From Lewinellaceae bacterium (GTDB lineage Bacteria > Bacteroidota > Bacteroidia > Chitinophagales > Saprospiraceae), in NCBI GenBank assembly GCA_020636155.1, contig JACJYM010000019.1:1-28774 (forward strand): DNA of 28,774 bases, written 5' to 3'. The notes beneath the pieces were generated by a model, which was not told the origin of the DNA, searched no databases, and saw only the letters and a list, made by a program, of their open reading frames with translations. This document shows, piece after piece, positions 1-8,545 of this stretch; positions within the stretch are counted from its first letter, which is position 1; the number at the start of each line of letters is the position of its first letter. Position numbers and translations under genes: made by a program.

Positions 1-3000
1 ATTTTGATATTCTAAAAGCTCAACTTCAACACAATCAGAGTAACAATCAGTCATAGAATCGTAGGCTTGGATAACATAGGTGCCCGCAGACGTGGGAGTG
101 AAAGTCTCACTATTAGCTTGCAACAATGTACCTCCACAAGCAGAGTACCAATTGATTTCTAATGTGCCTCCGACACTCGCAATCAAAGTTGGTATTGCAT
201 CGCCTGAACAAAAAGCCTCACCCATTCCAATAGGCTCTTCAATGTCAGGGCAACCACAATAGTTTTCTGGATTGAAGTTTAACTCTTCAGACACCCCTGC
301 ACATCCATTTTCATCAATCGCCTCTAAATAAAAACAAGTATTTTCTTCAAAACTTATACTTGAGAAGTTATATGATTCTCCAAATCCTGAATCGATTAAA
401 TTACCTTCACAATCATATAAATCTAATTCCTCAAAATAAGGTGATGGCGTATAAAGGGCAATGGCACTGCCAACCAAATTGACAGATGAATTATCACAAT
501 TTATGGTTCCAAGTTCTAAGAACACCAAAGGTTTTTCAAGTACATAAACCTCAGTACAATGAGTCTTAGAACAACCATAAATATCTATTATACTACAACA
601 CAATTGATAGGGTATATCCGACATTGGAACAGAAAATTCATTATCTACATAAAATTGGTTATCGTAGGCATCGCCATATAGACCTGATGGAACATCCCAT
701 ACATATTGGAAATTTCCGGAACCTTGAGTCAAATTAATCGTGACTATATATTCTGGATTAAATGGATCATAGTCCTCTGAAAGACATATAAATAATGATT
801 CAGTATCAAATTCAAAATCTATCTCCTCAAAATAATCGATTGTAAGCTCATCAGATGCGATACATCCATTATCGTCAGAAATTGTTACTGAATAATCTCC
901 TGGAATACTTACTGTAATAAAATCATCTGTCGTACCATCATTCCATATATAAGCAAAACTACCAGAGCCACCGGATGGAAAGGCAGTGAGGGTGGAAATC
1001 TCTCCTGCACATAAGGTGCCAGAGGGGGATGAAGAGATGGTTACCGTAGGTGATGTATTCACAGTTACAGTCACCGCAACTGTTGCTGAACAGCTATTAG
1101 AATCCGTAACGGTGACCGTATATGGCGTAGATACTGTGGGACTTACCGTAATGACATTTGAGGAAGAACCCGTATTCCATTGATAGGTAACCCCACCACT
1201 TGCTGTGAGGGTTGTGCTTTCTCCTTCGCAGAGGACTAGATTGCCTGTGATGTTGGGAACTGGCATTACATGTACTACAACATCAATGAGAAGCATGGAT
1301 GTACAGAAATTATTATCTGTTACAACGACAGTATAAATACCGTCATCATTTAATGTAGAATTGGTAATTACAGGATTTTGCAATGCTGAAACAAAACCAT
1401 TTGGTCCAGACCAATTCCAATCAATGGCCGATGTACTACTACCATTATTCACAAAATCCACCATAAAAATGATATCTTCACCCTCGCATAGATTGATAGG
1501 GGATGTTGCTATAATTGTTGCATTTGGATTTACGATAAGTGTCGCCTGACTCGAAGAATTAATCGTCGCAGAACAGCCATTGTCATCTGTAGTTGAAAAA
1601 ATTTCATAGGTTTGCGATGAACCGGGAGATACAGATATTTGATAATTATTTGGAATATTATTAAGAATTCCTTGCGTCCATTCTATACTATATGGTTCTT
1701 GCCCACCACTAAAACTAAAAGTTACAGTGGCATTTTGTCCAAGACAGGTTGGATTAGGTGACACTGAAATAGAAGCCGCATAGGTAGGGCAGGGTTGTGT
1801 CACCGTGGCACAGGCAGAAAACTCAGAGGTATTACCTGAGGGGTCGGTTGCGGTGGCAGTGATAAGGTCTCCTACATTTACCATGCCAGATGGATTCCAT
1901 GACCAGTTGCCAGAGGCATCAGCTGTAACGGTCGAAAGGTATGTTTTTCCTTGACATGGCACTCCACTACAGCCAGTATCATCATTAATATATAGTTCTA
2001 TATTTGAATTTGAAGGGGCAGTACCAGAAATATTATTTAAATTATAATTTAATATTAATGGATGTAGTATATTGTTATTTGCAGTACCAATTAACAAAAT
2101 TGCCATATCATTACAAAAATATGAATTCTGAGATATAGTAATTTGCTGATTCATTGTGTTTAATTGAGTTCCAATATCGTTGTTATAAATTTGACAGTTA
2201 GAGATAGATATTGATTCATTTACCTCCTCAACTAAAATGCCTGTCACATTATTATGTATTACAGAACCTGATATCGATGCATTAAAATTAATTTGAATTC
2301 CATTCGTACAATCAAAAATTTCACAAAATGAAATAATACTATTCATACTATTTGATTGTTCTCTAATTCCACCAATACACATAGAAATTGTGCAATTTTG
2401 AATTTGATGCTCACCATTTATTAAATCTATTCCATAATTCATATTCGAATAGTTGCAGCCTAATAACAAATTATTAGATCCATAAATAGAACATCCTACA
2501 TAGATAAAATTTTTGAATGAAAGTGAATTTAAAGTCAATTCATCTCCCTCTAGTATAATTCCATTTCCAATATTATTTCCTCCGTCAATAATCATAGAAC
2601 CAAAATTGGTAATATTAATTCCTTGATCGACAACAATAGGTAGTTGATAATTAAGGTAGAGTGTCCCACTAGCAAAAATGTTAATATTATCTAAAACTGG
2701 ATCCGCATTAGCACATTCAATGGCATTCCGTAATGATCCCGGACCAGAGTCATTGGTGTTTGTAACTTCTATAGTTGTACCGCCATTGATAGAATTACAT
2801 GGACCATAAGTTATAAATGCATAATCATATGTTGGCCAATCAGGGTTAACGTCGCAAATCTCGGGATAATTTGAAAATTGACCCCCACGCCACGCAATTT
2901 GATTGTCTACGTTCGTAAATGTATAGTTAGCATTAAATTCTATTCTATATAAATTCCCAGGGGTAGTGATAATACTTTGTGAAAGGGAGACTACAAACCA

Positions 3001-3288
3001 ATCGGATGAATTTATATCGGAGATGTCAAAAATATTCTCAAATAATACTGCAGTTCCTTCTGTAATTTTTAATGTAAATTCACCTGTTGGTAAACCATCT
3101 TTTTGAATGAAAATTCTAAATTCTGCAAGTTGATCTAATTGAGGTTTAAATTCTTGCCATCGGAATTCACTTCCAATACTAAAACCATAATCTATATCAA
3201 CTTGGCTTTGGTCAATTTGGGCTAAAGAAAATTTTACATTAATAAAAAAAAATAATACTACAAATGCTATTTGTCTAATTGGATTCAT
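1..3288 (-). CDS. Secreted modular surface protein (beta-helix plus Ig-like domains), 3' end beyond window
   Basis: An open frame of 1096 codons begins at the ATG at 3288 and has no stop before the left edge, so the C-terminus is missing. The first 24 residues form a signal peptide (hydrophobic core AFVVLFFFI, cleavage near SLAQ). Residues about 33-120 resemble a beta-sandwich carbohydrate- or lectin-like module. Residues 177-196 carry the NTNDSGPGSLR signature that opens many right-handed beta-helix surface proteins, and about 200-420 are Asn/Ile-rich beta-helix turns. Then comes an Ig-like module with ITATATDPSG (about 420-500), followed by several Ig-like or PKD-like modules with repeated CxG(E/Q) and DxxGC motifs. 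The stop of the porP/sprF-like gene lies 37 bases upstream on the same strand, a common pairing for T9SS-exported adhesins. By inference it is exported by T9SS to the cell surface. The expected C-terminal sorting domain is not visible. Ligand unknown. Confidence 0.85.
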   Translation of the reverse strand, partial: MNPIRQIAFVVLFFFINVKFSLAQIDQSQVDIDYGFSIGSEFRWQEFKPQLDQLAEFRIFIQKDGLPTGEFTLKITEGTAVLFENIFDISDINSSDWFVVSLSQSIITTPGNLYRIEFNANYTFTNVDNQIAWRGGQFSNYPEICDVNPDWPTYDYAFITYGPCNSINGGTTIEVTNTNDSGPGSLRNAIECANADPVLDNINIFASGTLYLNYQLPIVVDQGINITNFGSMIIDGGNNIGNGIILEGDELTLNSLSFKNFIYVGCSIYGSNNLLLGCNYSNMNYGIDLINGEHQIQNCTISMCIGGIREQSNSMNSIISFCEIFDCTNGIQINFNASISGSVIHNNVTGILVEEVNESISISNCQIYNNDIGTQLNTMNQQITISQNSYFCNDMAILLIGTANNNILHPLILNYNLNNISGTAPSNSNIELYINDDTGCSGVPCQGKTYLSTVTADASGNWSWNPSGMVNVGDLITATATDPSGNTSEFSACATVTQPCPTYAASISVSPNPTCLGQNATVTFSFSGGQEPYSIEWTQGILNNIPNNYQISVSPGSSQTYEIFSTTDDNGCSATINSSSQATLIVNPNATIIATSPINLCEGEDIIFMVDFVNNGSSTSAIDWNWSGPNGFVSALQNPVITNSTLNDDGIYTVVVTDNNFCTSMLLIDVVVHVMPVPNITGNLVLCEGESTTLTASGGVTYQWNTGSSSNVITVSPTVSTPYTVTVTDSNSCSATVAVTVTVNTSPTVTISSSPSGTLCAGEISTLTAFPSGGSGSFAYIWNDGTTDDFITVSIPGDYSVTISDDNGCIASDELTIDYFEEIDFEFDTESLFICLSEDYDPFNPEYIVTINLTQGSGNFQYVWDVPSGLYGDAYDNQFYVDNEFSVPMSDIPYQLCCSIIDIYGCSKTHCTEVYVLEKPLVFLELGTINCDNSSVNLVGSAIALYTPSPYFEELDLYDCEGNLIDSGFGESYNFSSISFEENTCFYLEAIDENGCAGVSEELNFNPENYCGCPDIEEPIGMGEAFCSGDAIPTLIASVGGTLEINWYSACGGTLLQANSETFTPTSAGTYVIQAYDSMTDCYSDCVEVELLEYQN

Positions 3289-3325
3289 TTAATTAAATTT
3301 ATATAAATAACTGAATTTCAATATA

Positions 3326-4345
3326 CTATTCCACACTCCATACATAAGCACCATAAAATTCATACCCAATACCAGCATAGCGACCAAAATTACCTAGATG
3401 GTAATCCATTTTAACTCCCAATCTCAAGGCTCCCTCTCTCACAAGTGCTGACAAAAAGGAATGCTTGTCAAAAATAAGGCCTGCCTGCAAATATATCTCA
3501 CCACTGGTCGCTGCACCGGCAGAAGCCCAGTATTTATCTACACTTTCGAACCGCATATTTCCCATGACATGGATGGCTTTTGAAAAACCATAAATAAGCA
3601 TTAGGTTGGGTTCATAAAAAAATACAGAACCTCGCTTCCACCTAAATTTATAAGGAATAACTCTATATCCTAAATGGACACTCACGTGAGGTTTATTCGT
3701 TATGTTTCCCAATGCTCCAAAATCGCCTGTCTGATATTTCAGTTCTGTTGATTTTAATGGTACAATGTGATTCAAAGATATGCCTGCGTAATAGTGACTT
3801 TTCTCATATTGATAAAAATCACTGACACTGTTATAAAATATGCCCAATCCCAAATTTGGACTTATACTTTTATCACCAGCCACTTCCGGGAGATCTATTC
3901 CTAAACGAGATTGGTCAAAGAATATTAAAGAGCTAGGGTCGTAACTGTATTGTCCAAAATTGGCCTTAATCCCTAAGCTCAGAACATCATCATATTTTCC
4001 TAGGAAGCTCGGACTGAATCCATAAGCATAGCTAAATGCCAATTCTAATTTCCGGTATGGCCCTACCTTATCCTGCTCCAAATATGCACCAACAGCTGAT
4101 CGTGTATGAGTTGCACTGATAAATGGGAGTTGCACCGAGATCGTTGAGGTTTCAGGGCTATCATCAAAGCCCATCCAGTCTCTCCGGTGAGTAATGCTTG
4201 TCTCCATGGTATTCCACTTAGCAGTCAATGCAGGATTCCATATAAATCCTACCTCATAGTAACTACTCCAGCTGGGCAGCTGCTGTGACTGAAGGATATT
4301 ATGAATCAATAAGTAAAATACAGTTACGAGTAATAGTCTTTTCAT
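3326..4345 (-). CDS. PorP/SprF-family type IX secretion-associated outer-membrane protein
   Basis: 339 residues with an N-terminal signal peptide (KRLLLVTVFYLLIHNILQSQ). The mature start has the family pattern: a YY..G..WNPALTA segment (compare NPAxAG) and RRDWMGFDDSPET, which matches the (Y/H)R.QW.GF...P.T motif of PorP/SprF proteins. The rest alternates short beta-strands ending in aromatic residues, as in an outer-membrane barrel of about 14 strands. Family members are thought to help a partner adhesin cross or attach to the outer membrane in T9SS or gliding systems. The partner is probably the large protein encoded 37 bases downstream. The kinase-SUMF1 gene ends 72 bases upstream, so this gene probably belongs to the same transcript. 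Family assignment is good; the specific role is inferred. Confidence 0.85.
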   Translation of the reverse strand: MKRLLLVTVFYLLIHNILQSQQLPSWSSYYEVGFIWNPALTAKWNTMETSITHRRDWMGFDDSPETSTISVQLPFISATHTRSAVGAYLEQDKVGPYRKLELAFSYAYGFSPSFLGKYDDVLSLGIKANFGQYSYDPSSLIFFDQSRLGIDLPEVAGDKSISPNLGLGIFYNSVSDFYQYEKSHYYAGISLNHIVPLKSTELKYQTGDFGALGNITNKPHVSVHLGYRVIPYKFRWKRGSVFFYEPNLMLIYGFSKAIHVMGNMRFESVDKYWASAGAATSGEIYLQAGLIFDKHSFLSALVREGALRLGVKMDYHLGNFGRYAGIGYEFYGAYVWSVE

Positions 4346-4417
4346 AGTAAATTCTTAAATAATTAGAATTATAATCTAAGCTGATTTTCTGGGCATTTTG
4401 TGCTAATTTAACAATAT

Positions 4418-7400
4418 TTATCTTATGTCCCTAACCAACCTGAATCCAGTATATGTATTTTTATCATTTGGCAATATTTTATTCCTATTTTTTATTCTGC
4501 ACGATTTAGATTTGCTCCTCCATGAGCCTCCCTTAACTACTACGAACTTGCCATCGCTTGACCTACCAAATGGAGCATAATAATCAGAAGTAAACTCTTC
4601 AACATTTCCAGACATATCGTATAATTGAAATCTATTAGGTTTTTTCTTTCCGACTCTTTTTGTTCCATCCCTTTCTCCGTACTGTGCTACGTCATCAATA
4701 TTTGAACTGCCAGAATAACCATATTCATCACCTCCTGATGCCGCATATTCCCATTCTGCCTCGGTTGGCAATCGATATTTATACGGATTGCCAGGATATG
4801 CATTGAGTTTTGCAATAAATTCTAATGCTTCGTTATAACTTATGTTTTCGACAGGACAGTTACCACACTTTAAGTAATAACTTGGTGATTCCCCGGTGAT
4901 TAGTTTATAAAAATTCTGTGTTACTTCATACTTGCTTACTGCAATTGACTTTAAAGATACTTCTTGTGCTGGCTGTTCATCACTATTACAATCTGACCCT
5001 TCACAACCCAAAGTATAATTACTTGCTTTAAGGTGAACAAAGCCATCCTCAAGTTCTTGTATTACAGGTGATAATTTTATTTCTGTTTTAGCAACTTCAA
5101 TTTCATTTAATAAGGTTTGGGTTTTCACAATTAATAATTTTCTTTTTTCGATTTCATCAACAGTCGTTTTTTCCAATTCTTCTTTTAGTTCATTCAATCG
5201 ATTACTTAATTCATTTGATTCAATTTTAGCCGGAAATTTATTCAGAAGATTGGTGATTTCTATGTCCTCTATTAGTGTCTTAATCTGGGTGTTCTTTTGT
5301 TCCAATCGTTGAATTAAATTTTCCGCACTATTTACATATATACTTTTAGAATACTCTTTGATGAATGTTTTTACTTTTTTAATGTCACTCGTGTTTTTTA
5401 CTTCTTCCCAAGCCAGCAAAGCTTTACTGTCATATATTTGAGATATTTTGGCCGAAACTTCATCAATGTGTTTACCTTTTGGGAAGTTAATAAGATAATT
5501 TTGGTAAGAATATTCTGTATTTAAATTTGTTGCATTGTTCCATGCTTGTTCATCTTGATTAACAATTAAAGATTCGATCAATGAGTTAACTTCATTAATA
5601 TGCTTTCCATTAGGGAATTTTGATTTATATTCATTATAAAGATTGATACTATTAGTAGTTTTTATCATGTTATAGAATTCATCATCATCTTTCGATTTTA
5701 TATTTTTTAAAAATTCACTTATTTTTTGTTTAATTTCATCATTAAAAGGACTTGATGGGTATTTCAACATAAAATTTTCTAATTCCTCAATATCAGTTGA
5801 ATTTTTTATATTTTCGAAATCCTGTTCCATATTAAGCTTATTCAATTTTTGTTCGATAGCTTGGCAAAAGATCGGATTAGTGCAATTTTGAAGAAGAGTT
5901 TTCAATTTATTCAAATCATCAATTTCTTCGACATTTATTTCTTCAACAATATTTTCGGATTCAACTTGTTTCTTCTCTTGAAAATCGACAAAACTCATGG
6001 CTCCATTAATGCTTATGTAAAAAATGGAGTCATTTCTTGCCGCAATAGCCCTTCCCCAGGAAAATTCTCCAATGCTATCAAAATCCGCGGTAAATACAAT
6101 TTTACCTTCATGATTTTTGCACCCATAAAAATTCTGACTTTCAAAGACTTGCAATCCTCTCTTCCATGATTTGAAAGTTATCGTACCTAATGTTATTGCT
6201 AAAAAGCTTAGAATTGTCACAATAATAATTTTAGAATTATTATTGACTATTGCCCTAGATTGAAGCCACCAAAAAGCCAATTTTTTCTTTCTCTTTTCCT
6301 TGTTTTCGGCAGCTTGAGATTTTCGTTTTAAGGTTCTTTCTTCCCGCTGTTTTCTAGCCTCCTCTTCCTCTCGTTGCCGTTCCTCTTCTTCCCGTTGTTT
6401 TCTGGCTTCCTCTTCCTTACGTTGCCGTTCCTCTTCTTCCCGTTGTTTTCTGGCTTCCGCTTCCTTTCGCTGCCGATCCTCTTCTTCTCGTTGTTTAGCC
6501 TCCTCTTCCTTTCGTTTGCGTTCCTGTCTTAAGGCAATTTGTTCATTTATTTTTTGCTTCAAAGATTCTCTAGTTTCATTAAATTTAGATTTGAATATTT
6601 CGATATTAGGGGAAATCAAATCAGGAATTTCTATCTGTTTAATTGGGTTGACGGGATTTGTAAAGTTTTCAAAAACTTCAGTTTCAATATCGTCCATTTC
6701 AAGCCCATTTAGCAAGGCCGGTTCATTAATTGCCTTAATAATGAAGGCTGCATCAGAAATTCTTGAAATTGGATTTCGATCTAAACAATGAATAATAATT
6801 TGATCATAGGGATAGGGGCATAATTTAATGTTTTCACTTATCTGCGCATTGATAATTCTTTGATAAATCAATGCTCTTCGCGCTTCTGGACTACCTGAAA
6901 CATCTTCGTAATCAAAAGGTCTCCTGGATGTTAAGATTTCAAATGCAATTATACCAAAAGACCATAAATCTGAATTATATTTTAATGGAAGACCAAATAA
7001 CTGTTCTGGTGAAGAATATTCAAGTGTTCCACCTTCAAAACTATTTGTTAATACGGAATAATCTTCATCAATAATTTTGCTTAATCCAAAGTCTGTTATT
7101 TTTGGATTGTATAGTCCATTATTATCAACAGAAATCAGGATATTGCTGGGCTTTAAGTCCCTATGGATAATATGGTTTTTATGCAAAAAATCAATTCCTG
7201 AAAGTAATCCATTTATTAATCTAAATTTTTCCTCCTCTACTAAATTTTTACTCTGTAATAGTTGCTTTAAATTTCCATCTGGGTAGTATTGCATGATGGC
7301 GTAATCAAAGATACCATTGGGCATTTGAAACTGGTATACGGCTTCATAATTAGCAATATTTTTATGAATTGTAAGTTTTTCGGTAGCCCTAAATTCTTCA

Positions 7401-7570
7401 ATTAACGAAAATTCTTTATTTTTAAGATACTTAACTTCTGCAACTTTGATTGCTTTCCATTGATCGCTAAGGTTATCGTAAGCCTTATACACTGTACCAA
7501 AAGCTCCACCGCCAATCCTATCTCTTTTTACATCAATACTATATCGATTAAAAAACTGTTTTTGATCCAT
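4418..7570 (-). CDS. Transmembrane Ser/Thr protein kinase with extracytoplasmic repeats and SUMF1/FGE-like domain
   Basis: 1050 residues from the ATG at 7570; the frame also opens at a TTG at 7609, which is less likely. Residues 12-285 are a complete Hanks kinase: glycine loop IGGGAFGTVY, lysine K42 in AIKV, HRD at 136-138, N143, DFG at 160-162, SPE at 187-189 and DLWSFG. All catalytic residues are present, so it should be active. Residues about 325-430 are a highly charged E/R/K coiled coil made by a 48-base tandem repeat. A single membrane span lies at about 447-466. Outside the membrane follow a WG-repeat-like segment (about 476-530), helical repeats of about 45-50 residues with a FP(N/K)GKHI(N/D)EV core (about 590-760), and a SUMF1/FGE-like domain (about 843-1050) with EVTQ, RLPTEAEWEYAA, MSGNVEE, GGSW and GFRLVR. 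Inference: the kinase faces the cytoplasm and the SUMF1 part the periplasm, as in a receptor kinase. Whether the SUMF1 domain is catalytic or only binds ligand cannot be decided from sequence. Confidence 0.92.
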   Translation of the reverse strand: MDQKQFFNRYSIDVKRDRIGGGAFGTVYKAYDNLSDQWKAIKVAEVKYLKNKEFSLIEEFRATEKLTIHKNIANYEAVYQFQMPNGIFDYAIMQYYPDGNLKQLLQSKNLVEEEKFRLINGLLSGIDFLHKNHIIHRDLKPSNILISVDNNGLYNPKITDFGLSKIIDEDYSVLTNSFEGGTLEYSSPEQLFGLPLKYNSDLWSFGIIAFEILTSRRPFDYEDVSGSPEARRALIYQRIINAQISENIKLCPYPYDQIIIHCLDRNPISRISDAAFIIKAINEPALLNGLEMDDIETEVFENFTNPVNPIKQIEIPDLISPNIEIFKSKFNETRESLKQKINEQIALRQERKRKEEEAKQREEEDRQRKEAEARKQREEEERQRKEEEARKQREEEERQREEEEARKQREERTLKRKSQAAENKEKRKKKLAFWWLQSRAIVNNNSKIIIVTILSFLAITLGTITFKSWKRGLQVFESQNFYGCKNHEGKIVFTADFDSIGEFSWGRAIAARNDSIFYISINGAMSFVDFQEKKQVESENIVEEINVEEIDDLNKLKTLLQNCTNPIFCQAIEQKLNKLNMEQDFENIKNSTDIEELENFMLKYPSSPFNDEIKQKISEFLKNIKSKDDDEFYNMIKTTNSINLYNEYKSKFPNGKHINEVNSLIESLIVNQDEQAWNNATNLNTEYSYQNYLINFPKGKHIDEVSAKISQIYDSKALLAWEEVKNTSDIKKVKTFIKEYSKSIYVNSAENLIQRLEQKNTQIKTLIEDIEITNLLNKFPAKIESNELSNRLNELKEELEKTTVDEIEKRKLLIVKTQTLLNEIEVAKTEIKLSPVIQELEDGFVHLKASNYTLGCEGSDCNSDEQPAQEVSLKSIAVSKYEVTQNFYKLITGESPSYYLKCGNCPVENISYNEALEFIAKLNAYPGNPYKYRLPTEAEWEYAASGGDEYGYSGSSNIDDVAQYGERDGTKRVGKKKPNRFQLYDMSGNVEEFTSDYYAPFGRSSDGKFVVVKGGSWRSKSKSCRIKNRNKILPNDKNTYTGFRLVRDIR
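6338..6526 (-). repeat. 48-bp tandem repeat coding for the charged coiled coil
   Basis: Units start at 6338, 6386, 6434 and 6482. The first three are 48 bases long. The last is 3 bases shorter and more diverged. They encode a 16-residue unit, approximately EERQRKEEEARKQREE, inside the kinase gene between the kinase domain and the membrane span. The frame is kept in every unit, so loss or gain of a unit would lengthen or shorten the coiled coil by 16 residues without breaking the protein. Confidence 0.85.
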
Positions 7571-7596
7571 CTTTGGTACTAAATAAATACAATTTA

Positions 7597-7620
7597 GGAG
7601 GGATAACAATAGACCCCTCC
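7597..7620 (-). promoter_or_regulatory. Intergenic hairpin between the MORN-barrel gene and the kinase gene
   Basis: A six-base perfect stem (GGAGGG at 7597-7602 pairing with CCCTCC at 7615-7620 on the plus strand) with a 12-base loop sits between the stop of the MORN gene (7628) and the kinase ATG (7570). No T-tract follows on the minus strand, so it is not a typical terminator. It could act as an attenuator, a processing site or an mRNA stabiliser that sets the ratio of the two proteins. It may also have no function. Confidence 0.35.
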
Positions 7621-7627
7621 AATAAAA

Positions 7628-8545
7628 TTAAAATTTTGTTGTAATTCCTAGAGTAAAATATGAAATTCCATAACCTAACTCCGCAAATGCACCCATTTTC
7701 TCTCCAAACAAATATCTCATTCCTATAAAACCACTCCAAGTAAAACCACTTACTGATGCCGAATATTGATTGCTAAAATAATCATCGCCAAAATAAGAAG
7801 AGCTTACAATATTATAACCAATCATGGCACCAACATAAGTATTTATTTTAGGTTGATGAAAAACATTAAAATAATAAGAGCCTCTGGCTCCAAATATTTT
7901 ATAAGAAGTTTTCCAACCATAATTGCCAAAGAAATCATCTTTGTATGTTAATTTATCTGATGAGTAACCAATATATCCACCAATTGTAATTCCATTTTCA
8001 AGCTTCATAAATTCCGCTGATATACTAATTGGAGGAATACTTGAATAAGTAGAATTGAAAGAGCTATATCCAGTACCCAATGACGAACCCAGTCCAACAC
8101 CTAAATTAATATATTTTGTCCAATTATTTTTACTAGTTGACACCACTTTTGAATTTGTATTTGATATAGATGCTTCTTTTGAACTTACATACTCCCCATT
8201 TATCCATTGACCGGATTGTACAACATTACCATTATTATCATAAAGTTTGCCTGAACCGTGTTTCTTGTCTTCGAAAAACTGACCCACATATCTAGTACCA
8301 TTGGCTAATATTTCTTCTCCTTCGCCCTGTCTTTTATTTGATACCCAATCGCCTTTATATTTAGCTCCAGAAACCCAAATAAATTTTCCATACCCATCTT
8401 TCATGCCATTTTTAAAATGACCTTGATATTTATTACCCGAAGAATATACCATTGTCCCCTCTCCATTTTGACAATCTCCCTGAACACATTGAGAAATTAA
8501 ATGATTAGAAATAAGAAATAGTGTAAAAATTAACATTTTTTTCAT
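7628..8545 (-). CDS. Secreted MORN-repeat protein with C-terminal outer-membrane beta-barrel
   Basis: 305 residues with a signal peptide ending near LIS-QC at about residue 19. Residues 28-118 hold about four MORN repeats (GEGTMVY, GYGKFIW, GEGEEIL, GSGKLY, each followed by G..Y.G.(F/W)). After a Ser/Thr/Lys-rich linker, residues about 144-305 show alternating glycine-rich amphipathic strands (LGVGLGSSLG, ITIGGYIGYSS, FGARGSYYFN, AGFxGMRYLFG-like pattern) and end in a terminal phenylalanine, as expected for an eight-stranded OmpX/porin-like barrel. The protein is probably anchored in the outer membrane with the MORN part in the periplasm. It is the first gene of the minus-strand cluster and ends 57 bases before the kinase ATG. 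Function unknown. MORN domains generally bind proteins or lipids, so a scaffold role is one guess. Confidence 0.8.
   Translation of the reverse strand: MKKMLIFTLFLISNHLISQCVQGDCQNGEGTMVYSSGNKYQGHFKNGMKDGYGKFIWVSGAKYKGDWVSNKRQGEGEEILANGTRYVGQFFEDKKHGSGKLYDNNGNVVQSGQWINGEYVSSKEASISNTNSKVVSTSKNNWTKYINLGVGLGSSLGTGYSSFNSTYSSIPPISISAEFMKLENGITIGGYIGYSSDKLTYKDDFFGNYGWKTSYKIFGARGSYYFNVFHQPKINTYVGAMIGYNIVSSSYFGDDYFSNQYSASVSGFTWSGFIGMRYLFGEKMGAFAELGYGISYFTLGITTKF

Noticed and set aside
80..1549. Three short plus-strand open frames (80-262, 986-1183, 1361-1549)
   Set aside because: They lie antisense inside the long minus-strand surface-protein frame, which is open over 1096 codons with signal peptide and coherent domains.
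5849..7286. Four plus-strand open frames antisense to the kinase-SUMF1 gene
   Set aside because: No recognisable protein features; fully inside a gene with intact catalytic motifs on the other strand.
7571..7609. TTG at 7609 as kinase start
   Set aside because: The ATG at 7570 directly precedes the natural N-terminus (MDQKQFFNRY), and the extra 13 codons would be encoded partly by the intergenic hairpin.
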